Positions 39,694-50,392 of a DNA stretch of 64,000 nt are shown one piece after another (positions within the stretch are counted from its first letter, which is position 1; each line of letters begins with the position of its first letter). The notes beneath the pieces were generated by a model. It had not been told where the DNA came from. It made no database searches and saw nothing but the letters and a program-made list of their open reading frames with translations. This stretch comes from Segatella copri (GTDB taxonomy: Bacteria; Bacteroidota; Bacteroidia; Bacteroidales; Bacteroidaceae): the NCBI RefSeq assembly GCF_026015295.1, contig NZ_JAPDUW010000001.1:186001-250000 (forward strand), given 5' to 3'. A program made the position numbers and the translations under genes.

Positions 39694-41478
39694 TTATTGT
39701 ATGTTCAGTACGTAAGGAAGTGCAGCCTGTATAGGCTCTTTCTCCTTCATATTGCGTATCATGATGAATGGCTGGTAGAGATCACCCAATGCCAGACGCA
39801 ACTGTTCGTCGAGATATGTTCCCTTGTTTCCGCCCGCCATATCCAGCAACTGTTCCATCCATCCAGCCAATGCCGGATATTCTACCGCCTGATAACTGCT
39901 GAGATGAGCCAATTCTGCAGCCTTGTCGATGGCGTCGCTCAAGCCGCCGAATCCATCAATTAACTTGATCTTCTTGGCGTCTGTACCCAGCCATACTCTT
40001 CCTTGAGCAATCTTCTCAACCTGTTCGGTACTCATTTTTCTGCCCTCAGCCACACGATTGCGGAAGAGGCTATATCCACGGTTCACATAGTTTTGCATGG
40101 TGGCAATCTCTTCTGCACTCCATGGGCGTGACATGCCTGCAGAGGCATAGGTACTGTTGCGGTTGGTCTTCACTTCATCATACTTGAAGCCTAACTTCTT
40201 TGTCATCAGGTCACTGAAATCTGGCAGGGCTCCAAAGATACCGATGCTGCCGGTCAATGTTGTAGGTTGTGCCATGATATATTGGGCACCCATACTCATA
40301 TAATAAGCACCCGATGCTGCCATACCACCCATCGAAACCACTACCGGCTTCTTTTTATTTAATTCTTTAACTGCTCTCCAGATCTGTTCCGAAGCATAGG
40401 CATCGCCACCGCCCGAATTGATACGCAGAACTACGGCCTTTACCTGACTGTTATCTGCAAGTTCCTGAAGGTCCTTGATGACCTTTGTACTTACTATCTG
40501 TTGCTCAGAATCATAGATGCTAGGAGTCTCCATCCTGACAATGGACCCCTGACAGTAGTATACGGCAATCTCTTCGCCCATCAGATTCGAGTCGTCTATA
40601 GTCATATCTACGTCGTTATAGTCAACCTGATTGATGGTCTCGTCTGCCTTCAGTCCTAACTGTTTCTTTACCACGTCTCTGATTTCATCATAATAGCAGA
40701 ATCCATCTACCATCTTTCGAGATTTCAGTAGTTTGGTATCATCAAACACCATCAGCCCGTCAGCATAGCGGTTCAGTGAATCCTTGCTGATGTTTCTGCT
40801 TTTGCTCACATCTCCCAACATCTGTAGCCAGAGTCCACTAATATAGCGTGAAACCTGCTCTCTGTTGGCATCCGACATTTTGTCTTCGGTGTATGTTTCA
40901 GTGTAGCTTTTGTATTTGCCTACCTTCACTACCGTAAAGTGAACGCCAAACTTGGCTGCTACATCTTTGATATATTGTGGCTGCGATGCAATACCATGCC
41001 AGTCCACATTGCCTTCTGGGTTTACATATACCTTGTTGGCAACCGAAGCCAGATAATATCCACCCTGTGAGAGAGCATCACCATATGCGATAATCCATTT
41101 GCCGCTCTTCTTGAAATCGGCAAGTGCATTTCTGATTTCCTGCAAAGTGGCATAATCTGTCTCCAAGATACCTGTTTCCAGATAGATGCCCTTCACTTTA
41201 TCCTCATTCTTTGCCTTGCGGATAGAAGAGAGAATCCTGTTCATGCCTAGGTTGTTAAACTGCTCGCCTGTCAGTTCGCCGAGCCAGTTGTCTTCAGTAC
41301 GGTCTTCAATCTGTCCTTGTAGTTTCATCACCATCACCGCATTGTCTTTCAGTGCTGGTTTACTGTTGCTCGATGCCACCATTCCGATGATACAGATGAA
41401 TCCCAGGATGGTCATGATCAGCCCGAAGGCAAACAGTCCTACGATAGTGGCTGCCACGTTCTTGAAAAAATCCTTCAT
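39694..41478 (-). CDS. sppA: Signal peptide peptidase SppA (67K type)
   Basis: 594 residues, the long type with two S49 domains. N-terminal membrane anchor (TIVGLFAFGLIMTILGFICIIGMV). The first domain carries the Lys of WIIAYGDALSQGGYYLASVANKV; the second has the catalytic Ser in VSMGGMAASGAYYMSMGAQ. It degrades signal peptides left in the membrane. It starts the minus-strand operon with lpxK (65-base gap). Confidence 0.96.
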   Translation of the reverse strand: MKDFFKNVAATIVGLFAFGLIMTILGFICIIGMVASSNSKPALKDNAVMVMKLQGQIEDRTEDNWLGELTGEQFNNLGMNRILSSIRKAKNEDKVKGIYLETGILETDYATLQEIRNALADFKKSGKWIIAYGDALSQGGYYLASVANKVYVNPEGNVDWHGIASQPQYIKDVAAKFGVHFTVVKVGKYKSYTETYTEDKMSDANREQVSRYISGLWLQMLGDVSKSRNISKDSLNRYADGLMVFDDTKLLKSRKMVDGFCYYDEIRDVVKKQLGLKADETINQVDYNDVDMTIDDSNLMGEEIAVYYCQGSIVRMETPSIYDSEQQIVSTKVIKDLQELADNSQVKAVVLRINSGGGDAYASEQIWRAVKELNKKKPVVVSMGGMAASGAYYMSMGAQYIMAQPTTLTGSIGIFGALPDFSDLMTKKLGFKYDEVKTNRNSTYASAGMSRPWSAEEIATMQNYVNRGYSLFRNRVAEGRKMSTEQVEKIAQGRVWLGTDAKKIKLIDGFGGLSDAIDKAAELAHLSSYQAVEYPALAGWMEQLLDMAGGNKGTYLDEQLRLALGDLYQPFIMIRNMKEKEPIQAALPYVLNIQ

Positions 41479-41669
41479 TATTCTATGTCAATATTTTATA
41501 AGTGAGACTCCTAAATAAATGCCAGCGGCAGAAGAGAGATGTTTTCTCCGATTGCCGTTTACAGCAATTTTTCTGCAAATATAGCAAAAAAGAACCAATA
41601 ATCAAAGCGATTGGAACAAAAACACCAAAAAAAGAAGAAAAAATAACATAGGGTTAACGAAAAAATGCC

Positions 41670-41678
41670 TATCTTTGC
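41670..41678 (+). promoter_or_regulatory. -7 element of the esterase gene
   Basis: TATCTTTGC, giving a leader of about 47 nt before ATG 41731. Confidence 0.65.
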
Positions 41679-41730
41679 ATTATCTTAGCAAAACAGAATA
41701 AAGATATAAACAACATAACAAAAAAGAAAA

Positions 41731-42552
41731 ATGAAAAAGACAATGATTTTTTTTCTTCTGATGCTGACAGCAATTACAGCATCAGCTCAATCTACCGCTC
41801 GCAAGTTCGTATTGAAGAACAGTAGCGATGGACAGAGTGAACTTACCTGTTATCTTCCTAAGAACCCCTCTGGAAGAGCTGTAGTAGATTGTCCTGGAGG
41901 TGGGTATTCTCATCTTGCAATGGACCATGAGGGACATCAGTGGGCAGAATATTTCAACAAACAGGGTATCGCTTTCTTCGTCTTGAAATACCGTATGCCT
42001 GAGGGAAACCGCAATATTCCGTTGAGTGATGCCTATCAGGCGATGCGTACCGTTCGTGACAGTTCTGCAGTATGGAAAATAAACAAGGAATATGTTGGTA
42101 TCATGGGCTTTTCTGCCGGTGGACATTTAGCTTCTTCCGTCAGTACTCATGCTGAGGCGGCTGTGCGACCTGATTTCTCGATTCTTTTCTATCCGGTGAT
42201 TTCAATGGATGAGCGTATCTCTCATAAGGGATCATGTGTGAACTTCTTGGGTGAAGAGCGTAATACCAATAAGAAACTGGTAGAAGAATGGTCTAACGAC
42301 AAGGCTGTTCGTCCGAATCTTACCCCTCGTGCCATCATACTGATGTCTTTTGATGATAAGGTTGTTCCTCCTGTAACCAATGGCGTAGCCTATTATTCTG
42401 CCATGAGCAAGGCGGGCAACGAGTGTACCATGCACATCTATCCGACTGCCGGACATGGATGGGGATTCCGTGATGCTGCCCATGGTTTCCCATATCACGA
42501 CCAAATGTTGAATGACCTTACCTGTTGGCTCAACAGGCTTCCGTCTAAGTAA
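41731..42552 (+). CDS. Secreted alpha/beta hydrolase (BD-FAE-like esterase)
   Basis: 273 residues, signal peptide MKKTMIFFLLMLTAITASAQ. The alpha/beta hydrolase fold is visible: the oxyanion loop VVDCPGGGYSHLAMDHEGHQ, nucleophile Ser in GIMGFSAGGHLASS, the acid Asp in FDDKVVPP and the His in TAGHGWGF. Such enzymes remove acetyl or feruloyl groups from plant xylan or other polysaccharides. It stands alone with its own promoter and terminator. Confidence 0.9.
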   Translation: MKKTMIFFLLMLTAITASAQSTARKFVLKNSSDGQSELTCYLPKNPSGRAVVDCPGGGYSHLAMDHEGHQWAEYFNKQGIAFFVLKYRMPEGNRNIPLSDAYQAMRTVRDSSAVWKINKEYVGIMGFSAGGHLASSVSTHAEAAVRPDFSILFYPVISMDERISHKGSCVNFLGEERNTNKKLVEEWSNDKAVRPNLTPRAIILMSFDDKVVPPVTNGVAYYSAMSKAGNECTMHIYPTAGHGWGFRDAAHGFPYHDQMLNDLTCWLNRLPSK

Positions 42553-42582
42553 TCTAAGTAATAAGTAAAGAGAAAACCTAAA

Positions 42583-42618
42583 AAGAGGATGTATCATAAG
42601 TTGATGATACATCCTCTT
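42583..42618 (+). terminator. Terminator of the esterase gene
   Basis: Perfect 15-bp stem aagaggatgtatcat / atgatacatcctctt with a 6-base loop, directly followed by cttgttg. The T-run is short, but the stem is very strong. Confidence 0.7.
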
Positions 42619-42621
42619 CTT

Positions 42622-42753
42622 GTTGCTGGAAGAGCTAGGTTATGTTGTTGGAAGAGCTAGGTTATGTTGTTGGAAAAGCTAGGATATGTTGTTGGAAGAG
42701 CTAGTATATGTTGTTGAAAGAGCTAGTATATGTTGTTGAGACAGTTAGTATCT
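42622..42753. repeat. Tandem array of six 22-bp repeats
   Basis: Units start gttgttgga at 42622, 42644, 42666, 42688, 42710 and 42732; copies 1-2 end ctaggttat, copies 4-5 end ctagtatat. The last unit is degenerate. It lies in the gap between the esterase gene and the sugar transferase gene, with no ORF assigned. Confidence 0.85.
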
Positions 42754-42758
42754 CCGGT

Positions 42759-42778
42759 CGCACAACAGCTGTTGTGCG
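42759..42778. repeat. 20-bp perfect palindrome after the 22-bp array
   Basis: cgcacaacagctgttgtgcg, no spacer, five bases past the tandem array. A protein dimer site or structural element is possible. The rest of the gap to 42848 holds two copies of tatagactcctaataag (about 42823 and 42840). Confidence 0.6.
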
Positions 42779-42848
42779 CCAACTATTTTCCAAACTTATG
42801 GCACATCCTCTTTTTTCTTTTTATAGACTCCTAATAAGTTATAGACTC

Positions 42849-44276
42849 CTAATAAGCATTCTTGTCAGGGCAGATAATGCTCTTGGCTGTCATGAAGATA
42901 ATCTTGATATCAAGCCAGAACGACCAGTTCTCTATATACCAGATATCACGGCGGATACGTTCCTCCATCTGCCAGAGCTCCTTGGTCTCACCACGGAACC
43001 CGGTAACCTGAGCCCAACCTGTGATACCCGGCTTGGAGAAGTGGCGAACCATATACTTATCTATCAGGCTTCCATACACCTCTGTATGATGCAGCATGTG
43101 AGGGCGCGGACCCACAATACTCATGTCTCCCTTAAGAACATTGAAGAATTGAGGAAACTCATCTATGTTCGTCTTTCTCATAAAGTTGCCGAAAGCAAAT
43201 TTACGTGGGTCGTTCTTTGTTGCCTGTGCCTTGTCTGCATCCTTGTTCACATGCATGGAACGGAATTTAAGACAGTAGAAGGTATCACCATTCAGACCCG
43301 TTCTTGCCTGTTTGAAGAAAATTGGACCAGGACTCTGAATCTTGATGATGAGAGCTATGAATGGAATGAATGGTAGAACGCACAAACATGCAAGCCCGCT
43401 CACCACGATGTCGAAGCTACGCTTGATAATGCGGTTTGACGTGCTTGTTAGGGGTTCTATGCGGTTTGAATATACCGTCCTTCCCATGAAATTCTGGGCA
43501 TCAAGATGCAATTTGTACTCACCAAACACGCGTGGCAGGTAGTAGAAGTGTATCACATTCTTATCACAGAAGTGTATGATATTGATGATTTCAGGATCTT
43601 TATGCGACAGGCAGCAGAAAACCTCGTCAATATTGGAAGGTTCACCATTGATGGTATCATTCATGGTAGAAGAGATAATCTCTTTGAGCTGTTTCATGTT
43701 TCCTATTCTTTTCAACCCTTCCGGATTATCAGTGATGTCTTCATCTGCATAATATCCTTTTACGATATAACCTGCCGAGGGATCTTCTGTCATCGTCTTG
43801 TACATCTCGCTCACGGCAGGATCGTTACCTACAAAGACGACGGTGCGTGAGTTGCGGCCCTTAGAGCGGAAATACTTTAGTAATTTGAGTTCGCAGAGTC
43901 GGCTTATGATGAGAGACAGATAGAATGTTATGCCGAAGATAATGCTGAAGGAGAACATCTTTCCCCCGTGACCGAGTAGTCTTGAGAAGGTAAAGAAACA
44001 GAATGTTGTTGCTGCAGCCAGATATAAAGTACGCTTTGTAACCTGTAGGAACCCGATCTTTCTGACATGAATGATGGTGGAATAGAAGTATTCGCCTAGG
44101 AACAAGGCAGCATTGGCAACAAAAAAGGTAATCTTTGTTGCTTTGTCGAAATACGCAGGTATGAGTTCTTGACCATATTGGGTATAGAACAACAGTACGA
44201 TGTTGAGAATAACGAAATCGGCACCTATCACCAGTCTCCTTATCATTTCATTTCCTTTATAATGCTTGTTCGTCAT
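42849..44276 (-). CDS. Undecaprenyl-phosphate glucose phosphotransferase (WcaJ-like)
   Basis: 475 residues. Four or five N-terminal membrane helices, a middle Rossmann-like domain (RTVVFVGNDPAVSEMYKTM), and the C-terminal sugar transferase domain: KRSFDIVVSGLACLCVLPF, QSPGPIFFKQARTG, FYCLKFRSMH, RKTNIDEFPQFFNVLKGDMS, VGPRPHM and GITGWAQVTGFRG. It transfers a sugar-1-phosphate to the lipid carrier, the first step of exopolysaccharide or O-unit synthesis. Convergent with the esterase; divergent from manC. Confidence 0.95.
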   Translation of the reverse strand: MTNKHYKGNEMIRRLVIGADFVILNIVLLFYTQYGQELIPAYFDKATKITFFVANAALFLGEYFYSTIIHVRKIGFLQVTKRTLYLAAATTFCFFTFSRLLGHGGKMFSFSIIFGITFYLSLIISRLCELKLLKYFRSKGRNSRTVVFVGNDPAVSEMYKTMTEDPSAGYIVKGYYADEDITDNPEGLKRIGNMKQLKEIISSTMNDTINGEPSNIDEVFCCLSHKDPEIINIIHFCDKNVIHFYYLPRVFGEYKLHLDAQNFMGRTVYSNRIEPLTSTSNRIIKRSFDIVVSGLACLCVLPFIPFIALIIKIQSPGPIFFKQARTGLNGDTFYCLKFRSMHVNKDADKAQATKNDPRKFAFGNFMRKTNIDEFPQFFNVLKGDMSIVGPRPHMLHHTEVYGSLIDKYMVRHFSKPGITGWAQVTGFRGETKELWQMEERIRRDIWYIENWSFWLDIKIIFMTAKSIICPDKNAY

Positions 44277-44355
44277 TTGCTTATGTTTTTTATACTCCTA
44301 GTTATTTATATATCTTTTTAAGTTATTTGAGGTATGCTTAAACTGATATTTGGTC

Positions 44356-44364
44356 GCAAAGGTA
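44356..44364 (-). promoter_or_regulatory. -7 element of the undecaprenyl-phosphate transferase gene
   Basis: TACCTTTGC on the minus strand, 79 bases upstream of ATG 44276. Confidence 0.6.
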
Positions 44365-44568
44365 ATAATAATAGTTGAAAATCGGAAATAAATCAGCAAA
44401 AAAATATCGAAATAGACTAACTTGAACCAACTTGAACCAGCTTTTCTTGTTTTTAATCTGTTTAAATGATGTTTTTTCTTCCTTTTTACTTTCTTGCACA
44501 TATCTAGGTATTTTTATATGAATAGGTAGTTTTTTTAGAAATTGCTTGGTGGTCTCAAAAGAAAAACG

Positions 44569-44577
44569 TACTTTTGC
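44569..44577 (+). promoter_or_regulatory. -7 element of manC
   Basis: TACTTTTGC, 133 bases upstream of ATG 44711. The leader holds the hairpins gagac / gtctc (enclosing about 44607-44656) and gag / ctc near 44626-44635. The gap 44277-44710 otherwise shows only the direct repeat acttgaacca (about 44419 and 44429). Confidence 0.6.
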
Positions 44578-44710
44578 AGCCGGATTATCACGGATGATTC
44601 TTCTTTGAGACCTGTTGGTACAGGGAGTAAACTCCTGATGTGATGCAGTCTCTCATTGTTAATTTGTGAAATCTTAAGTATGAACAATAAACGATTTAGA
44701 TAGTAATAAT

Positions 44711-46054
44711 ATGCAATTAATTTTATTATCGGGTGGCTCGGGTAAAAGGCTCTGGCCACTTAGCAATAATGCTAGAAGCAAACAGTTCTTGCCATTGCTC
44801 GAAAAGGAGAATGGGGAGATGGAAAGTATGGTTCAGCGCGTGGTACGTCAGGCTCAGGAAGCAAATCTGACCAACGATATTACGCTTGCTACAAACGCCA
44901 GTCAGCTGGATATCATCCAGAACCAGCTGGGAGAGCGGGTTTCTGTGGTTACCGAACCGGAGAGGCGTGATACTTTCCCTGCTATCGCTTTAGCTGCAAG
45001 TTATCTGAAACTGAAGAAGAAATGTGAGGATGACGAGGTTGTGGTTATTATGCCTTGTGATCCTTATACCGAGTTGGAATATTTCCATACCATAGCCCGT
45101 ATGGTGGAATGTGTGGAGAAAAACGTCGCCGACCTCGTGCTGATGGGTATCAAACCTACTTATCCAAGTGCAAAATATGGTTATGTGGTTCCTTTTGCTG
45201 AAGGAGAGAAGTGTCAGATAGTGAAGAGATTTACCGAGAAACCGGATGTGCCTACAGCAGAGAAACTCCTGGAGGAGGGTGCTTACTGGAATGGTGGTGT
45301 CTTCGCTTTCCGTTTGGGCTATATGATGCAGATTGTACGTAAGTATATGCAGAGTGAGAACTTTGAAGATACTCGTGCAAGATATAGCGAATTTCCAAAA
45401 ATCTCTTTCGACTACGAGGTGGCGGAGAAGGCTGAATCGGTAGCGGTAGTACCGTTTAATGGTGAATGGAAGGACCTGGGTACCTGGAATACACTCACTG
45501 ATGAGCTGCACCATGCCAGCATCGGTAATGCGGTGATGGGAAGTCATTGCGAGAATACGCATGTCATCAACGAACTCCAGTTGCCTCTGTATGTGGATGG
45601 CTTGAAGGATGCTGTTGTTGCAGCGAGTCCTGATGGCATCTTCGTCTGTGCAAAGAAATATTCCGAGGACATCAAGAAGGCGGTAGAACATCTTACTCCG
45701 CGTCCGATGTATGAGGAAAGAAGGTGGGGTACTTATCGGGTGATTGACGATTCTGAGTATGCTGACGGCAATCATTCGCTCACCAAGAGTATTACCTTGA
45801 AGCCAGGTAAGAATATCAGTTATCAGCTTCATCACCATCGTTCAGAGGTGTGGACATTCGTAGAAGGTGAGGGCATCTTTGTACTTGATGGTGAGGAGAA
45901 ACATGTGAAGGCTGGTGATACCGTGGTGATTCCTCTGGAGCATTATCATGCCATCAAGGCGATTACACAGCTGACTTTCATCGAAGTTCAGAATGGTAAT
46001 CCATTGGTTGAGGAGGATATTGAAAGATTCGATTATCAATGGAAAATGAAATAA
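44711..46054 (+). CDS. manC: Mannose-1-phosphate guanylyltransferase with cupin domain
   Basis: 447 residues. The N-terminal pyrophosphorylase domain has LILLSGGSGKRLWPLSNNARSKQFLPL, VIMPCDPYTE, FTEKPDVPTAEKLLEEGAYWNGGVFAFR and FDYEVAEKAE. The C-terminal cupin (RRWGTYRVI, LHHHRSEVWTFVEGEG, VVIPLEHYHAI) resembles mannose-6-P isomerase, so it may be bifunctional. It makes GDP-mannose for surface polysaccharide or GDP-fucose, consistent with the adjacent lipid-carrier transferase. Confidence 0.95.
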   Translation: MQLILLSGGSGKRLWPLSNNARSKQFLPLLEKENGEMESMVQRVVRQAQEANLTNDITLATNASQLDIIQNQLGERVSVVTEPERRDTFPAIALAASYLKLKKKCEDDEVVVIMPCDPYTELEYFHTIARMVECVEKNVADLVLMGIKPTYPSAKYGYVVPFAEGEKCQIVKRFTEKPDVPTAEKLLEEGAYWNGGVFAFRLGYMMQIVRKYMQSENFEDTRARYSEFPKISFDYEVAEKAESVAVVPFNGEWKDLGTWNTLTDELHHASIGNAVMGSHCENTHVINELQLPLYVDGLKDAVVAASPDGIFVCAKKYSEDIKKAVEHLTPRPMYEERRWGTYRVIDDSEYADGNHSLTKSITLKPGKNISYQLHHHRSEVWTFVEGEGIFVLDGEEKHVKAGDTVVIPLEHYHAIKAITQLTFIEVQNGNPLVEEDIERFDYQWKMK

Positions 46055-46088
46055 AACACAAGTTTTTGTGATATAATGTCAGTATTTA

Positions 46089-46126
46089 AACGTGTCAAAG
46101 TGTCAGTATGGATGCTTTGGCACGTT
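46089..46126 (+). terminator. Terminator of manC
   Basis: 12-bp stem aacgtgtcaaag / ctttggcacgtt with one wobble, followed by ttttt. Confidence 0.85.
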
Positions 46127-46204
46127 TTTCGTATACTGGCGGGGTGACGGGTAGCAATACCTGTCGACAAAATAAATGTATAACAATTAAAATATTATAG
46201 AATC

Positions 46205-46477
46205 ATGAACATTAAACCATTAGCAGACAGAGTGCTGGTACTTCCTGCACCAGCTGAAGAAAAAGTAGGTGGAATTATTATCCCTGATACAGCAAAAGAA
46301 AAACCACAGCGTGGTAAGGTCGTTGCTACAGGTAAGGGTACGAAAGACGAAGAGATGATTCTCAAAGAAGGTGATACCGTACTCTATGGTAAGTACGCTG
46401 GAACAGAACTCGAATTCGATGGTACTAAATATATCATGATGCGTCAGAGCGATGTACTCGCTGTAGTAGAAGAGTAA
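46205..46477 (+). CDS. groES: Co-chaperonin GroES
   Basis: 90 residues. Full Gro[28 protein letters not shown] with the mobile loop, [29 protein letters not shown] and [14 protein letters not shown]. It forms the heptameric lid of GroEL. The upstream 140 bases show no CIRCE element that I can recognise. GroEL follows after a 100-base spacer that is a repeat tract. Confidence 0.98.
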   Translation: MNIKPLADRVLVLPAPAEEKVGGIIIPDTAKEKPQRGKVVATGKGTKDEEMILKEGDTVLYGKYAGTELEFDGTKYIMMRQSDVLAVVEE

Positions 46478-48206
<1,729 letters not shown>

Positions 48207-48272
48207 TTAGATGAATAATTTGAGCAAACAAAGCACATCGTAAGACTGTGAGTTTGCAAAGCGAAAATATCA

Positions 48273-48305
48273 AATAGGGGTGATTCTCAGCGAATTATCC
48301 CTATT
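48273..48305 (+). terminator. Terminator of groES-groEL
   Basis: 7-bp stem aataggg / ccctatt with inner pairing tgattc...gaatta, followed by a T-run. Confidence 0.85.
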
Positions 48306-48349
48306 TTTTTGTTTTTTTAGTCATAAAGATGCAAAAAATAGCAAAATTA

Positions 48350-48382
48350 TTTGGTTCGAATAATCTTTTTTTGTAACTTTGC
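48350..48382 (+). promoter_or_regulatory. Promoter of the candidate small RNA
   Basis: TTTG at 48350-48353, 20-bp spacer, TAACTTTGC at 48374-48382; near consensus. Confidence 0.65.
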
Positions 48383-48387
48383 ATCGT

Positions 48388-48509
48388 AAATAAAAGAAAG
48401 TATCATCCGAAGGGATGGCAAAGATATTTTTTTGATTTGTTTTAGTAGATTAGTTTTTAAGTAGTTTGTTTTTGGAAATCGGTTGTCGTGAGACATCCGA
48501 TTTTTTTTT
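48388..48509 (+). ncRNA. Candidate intergenic small RNA
   Basis: A transcript of about 120 nt is predicted between the promoter above and the strong terminator atcggttgtc / gacatccgat (one mismatch) plus nine T. It holds no ORF longer than a few codons and begins gtaaataaaagaaagtatc. The next gene has its own promoter (TAATTTTGC at 48541-48549), so this is not a leader. No known RNA family recognised. Confidence 0.5.
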
Positions 48510-48571
48510 GTTTTTATTTTGTTTTCTCAATTTAATTGTGTAATTTTGCAGCATAATAGAAAATTCATAGC

Positions 48572-48787
48572 ATGAACAATATTGATTGGAAAAAAGCAGT
48601 GGTCTTTCTGATTGTTATCGGAGGACTCATTTATATTACAAAGGCAGAGTTGGGAATGACTACTACAAACTCGTTCCTTACTACGCTGGGTATCTTATTG
48701 CTTCTCTTTATCGGAGATAACTTCGCACAGAAGATTGATGATGATCGGAAACGACGTAAACTGAATAATGATGGAAAAGCTGATTGA
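48572..48787 (+). CDS. Small membrane protein, hypothetical
   Basis: 71 residues with two hydrophobic segments (AVVFLIVIGGLIYITKA and FLTTLGILLLLFIGDNFA) and a charged C-terminus (KIDDDRKRRKLNNDGK). No family recognised. It starts 22 bases after a -7 box TAATTTTGC and overlaps the next gene by 20 bases, so it is translationally coupled to the kinase-RapZ protein. Confidence 0.65.
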   Translation: MNNIDWKKAVVFLIVIGGLIYITKAELGMTTTNSFLTTLGILLLLFIGDNFAQKIDDDRKRRKLNNDGKAD

Positions 48788-50315
48788 TCTATATAAGAAA
48801 TGGGCGGGTGAAGAACCGGCTGATGTCATAAAATTGGCAGGGCAGGGGAGTAACCGGCAGTATTTCCGTATCATTGGGCATGATGGTGATACGGTAATTG
48901 GTGTGATAGGAACCAGTCGTGATGAGGATCATGCCTTTGTATATCTGGCTCAGCATTTCCAGCTCAGACAGTTGCCTGTTCCCCAGATTCTGGCGGTGAG
49001 CGATGATGAACTCTGCTATCTTCAGACAGACCTTGGCGGTACTTCGCTTTTCGATGCCATCAAGGGCGGACGAGATGCGGGCGGACGTTACAATCAGAAA
49101 GAGAAGGAACTCCTTAAGAAAACCATTCGTGAACTTCCGAATATCCAGATTCGCGGTGCAAGAGGATTGGATTGGCAGAACTGCTATCCGCAGCCAGAAT
49201 TCGATGTGGACAGTGTACTCTTCGACCTCAACTACTTCAAGTATTGTTTCCTGAAGCCTACCGATTTGGATTTTCACGAACTGAAGCTCGAAGCCAACTT
49301 CCGGCTTTTTGCCAAGGATCTGACATCAGAACCGATGGATTGTTTCCTTTATCGCGATTTTCAGGCACGCAACATCATGCTGGATGATAAGGGAAATCCA
49401 TACTTTATTGATTTTCAGGGTGGCAGAAAGGGACCGTTCTATTATGATCTCGCCTCATTCCTCTGGCAAGCATCTGCTAAGTATCCGTTCAAACTGCGCA
49501 GAGAACTGGTTTGGGAATACTACCAGTCCTTGAAGCATTATACCGAGGTACCATCGGTGCGCCATTTTGTAAACCGGTTGAGTCTTTTTGTGCTCTTCCG
49601 TACCTTACAGGTTTTGGGCGCCTACGGATTCCGCGGCTATTTCGAACGCAAGAAGCATTTCATCGACAGTATTCCGCCAGCTATCCAGAATCTGCGAGAT
49701 CTTCTGAAGATGGGTGACAAGGTATTCCCTTATCCTTATATGATGGATATGTTGAGAAGACTGACCGAATTGCCACAGTTCAAGGTGATAGAGAGTGTGG
49801 CGCTGAGTCGTGCAGACGGCTATAAGACTACCGACAACAATATCTATCGTGCGCATCCGCAGGACGGACCTGCCACCTATTCTAAATATGATGGTAAGGG
49901 ACCGCTGGTGGTAAGAGTGTATAGTTTTTCTTTCCGTAAGGGCATTCCAGAGGATCCGTCGGGCAATGGTGGAGGTTATGTCTTCGACTGCAGAAGTACC
50001 CATAACCCTGGCAGATACGAGCCTTATAAGAAGTTGACGGGTCTGGATGAGCCTGTTATCCGATTCCTGGAGGATGATGGTGAGATATTGAAGTTCCTGG
50101 ATCATGTCTATGCACTTGCCGACCATCATGTAAACCGCTACATGCAGCGTGGTTTCACCTCTCTGATGTTCTGTTTCGGATGTACAGGCGGTCAGCATCG
50201 CAGTGTATATTCTGCGCAGCATCTTGCCGAACATATTCACCGGAAGTTTGGTGTAGAAGTGCATATTTGTCATCGTGAACAGCATATTGAACAGGTTTTG
50301 CCGGCAAAACAATAG
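48768..50315 (+). CDS. AmgK-like sugar kinase fused to RapZ C-terminal domain
   Basis: 515 residues; ATG 48771 is an alternative. Residues 1-330 are an aminoglycoside-phosphotransferase fold as in N-acetylmuramate/N-acetylglucosamine kinase AmgK: GQGSNRQYFRI, PVPQIL, catalytic DFQARNIMLDD (CFLYRDFQARN) and PYFIDFQGGRKGPFYYDLASFL. Residues about 375-510 match the RapZ C-terminal domain: VYSFSFRKGIP, FDCRSTHNPGRYEPYK, TGLD, FCFGCTGGQHRSVY. RapZ senses glucosamine-6-phosphate in E. coli. The MurU-like gene follows, so a role in cell-wall sugar recycling is likely. It is not an antibiotic resistance gene by context. Confidence 0.85.
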   Translation: MMEKLIDLYKKWAGEEPADVIKLAGQGSNRQYFRIIGHDGDTVIGVIGTSRDEDHAFVYLAQHFQLRQLPVPQILAVSDDELCYLQTDLGGTSLFDAIKGGRDAGGRYNQKEKELLKKTIRELPNIQIRGARGLDWQNCYPQPEFDVDSVLFDLNYFKYCFLKPTDLDFHELKLEANFRLFAKDLTSEPMDCFLYRDFQARNIMLDDKGNPYFIDFQGGRKGPFYYDLASFLWQASAKYPFKLRRELVWEYYQSLKHYTEVPSVRHFVNRLSLFVLFRTLQVLGAYGFRGYFERKKHFIDSIPPAIQNLRDLLKMGDKVFPYPYMMDMLRRLTELPQFKVIESVALSRADGYKTTDNNIYRAHPQDGPATYSKYDGKGPLVVRVYSFSFRKGIPEDPSGNGGGYVFDCRSTHNPGRYEPYKKLTGLDEPVIRFLEDDGEILKFLDHVYALADHHVNRYMQRGFTSLMFCFGCTGGQHRSVYSAQHLAEHIHRKFGVEVHICHREQHIEQVLPAKQ

Positions 50316-50322
50316 AAAAATA

Positions 50323-50368
50323 GCGTGCAAATTTGGCTATCTCGCAAAAAGTTAGTAAATTTGCACGC
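50323..50368 (+). promoter_or_regulatory. Inverted repeat containing the murU promoter box
   Basis: Perfect 12-bp arms gcgtgcaaattt (50323-50334) and aaatttgcacgc (50357-50368). The right arm contains the -7 box TAAATTTGC (50356-50364), 29 bases before ATG 50393. It may end upstream transcription and also carry an internal promoter. Confidence 0.5.
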
Positions 50369-50392
50369 ACATTTTAAAATAGCTATTTAGCA

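Noticed and set aside
42622..42753. CRISPR array or coding repeat
   Set aside because: No spacers between the 22-bp units and no protein-like frame assigned to it.
46130..46204. CIRCE/HrcA operator before groES
   Set aside because: No TTAGCACTC-type inverted repeat is visible in the upstream region.
48768..50315. Aminoglycoside resistance gene
   Set aside because: The phosphotransferase fold is shared, but the fused RapZ domain and the neighbouring MurU-like gene point to amino-sugar metabolism.
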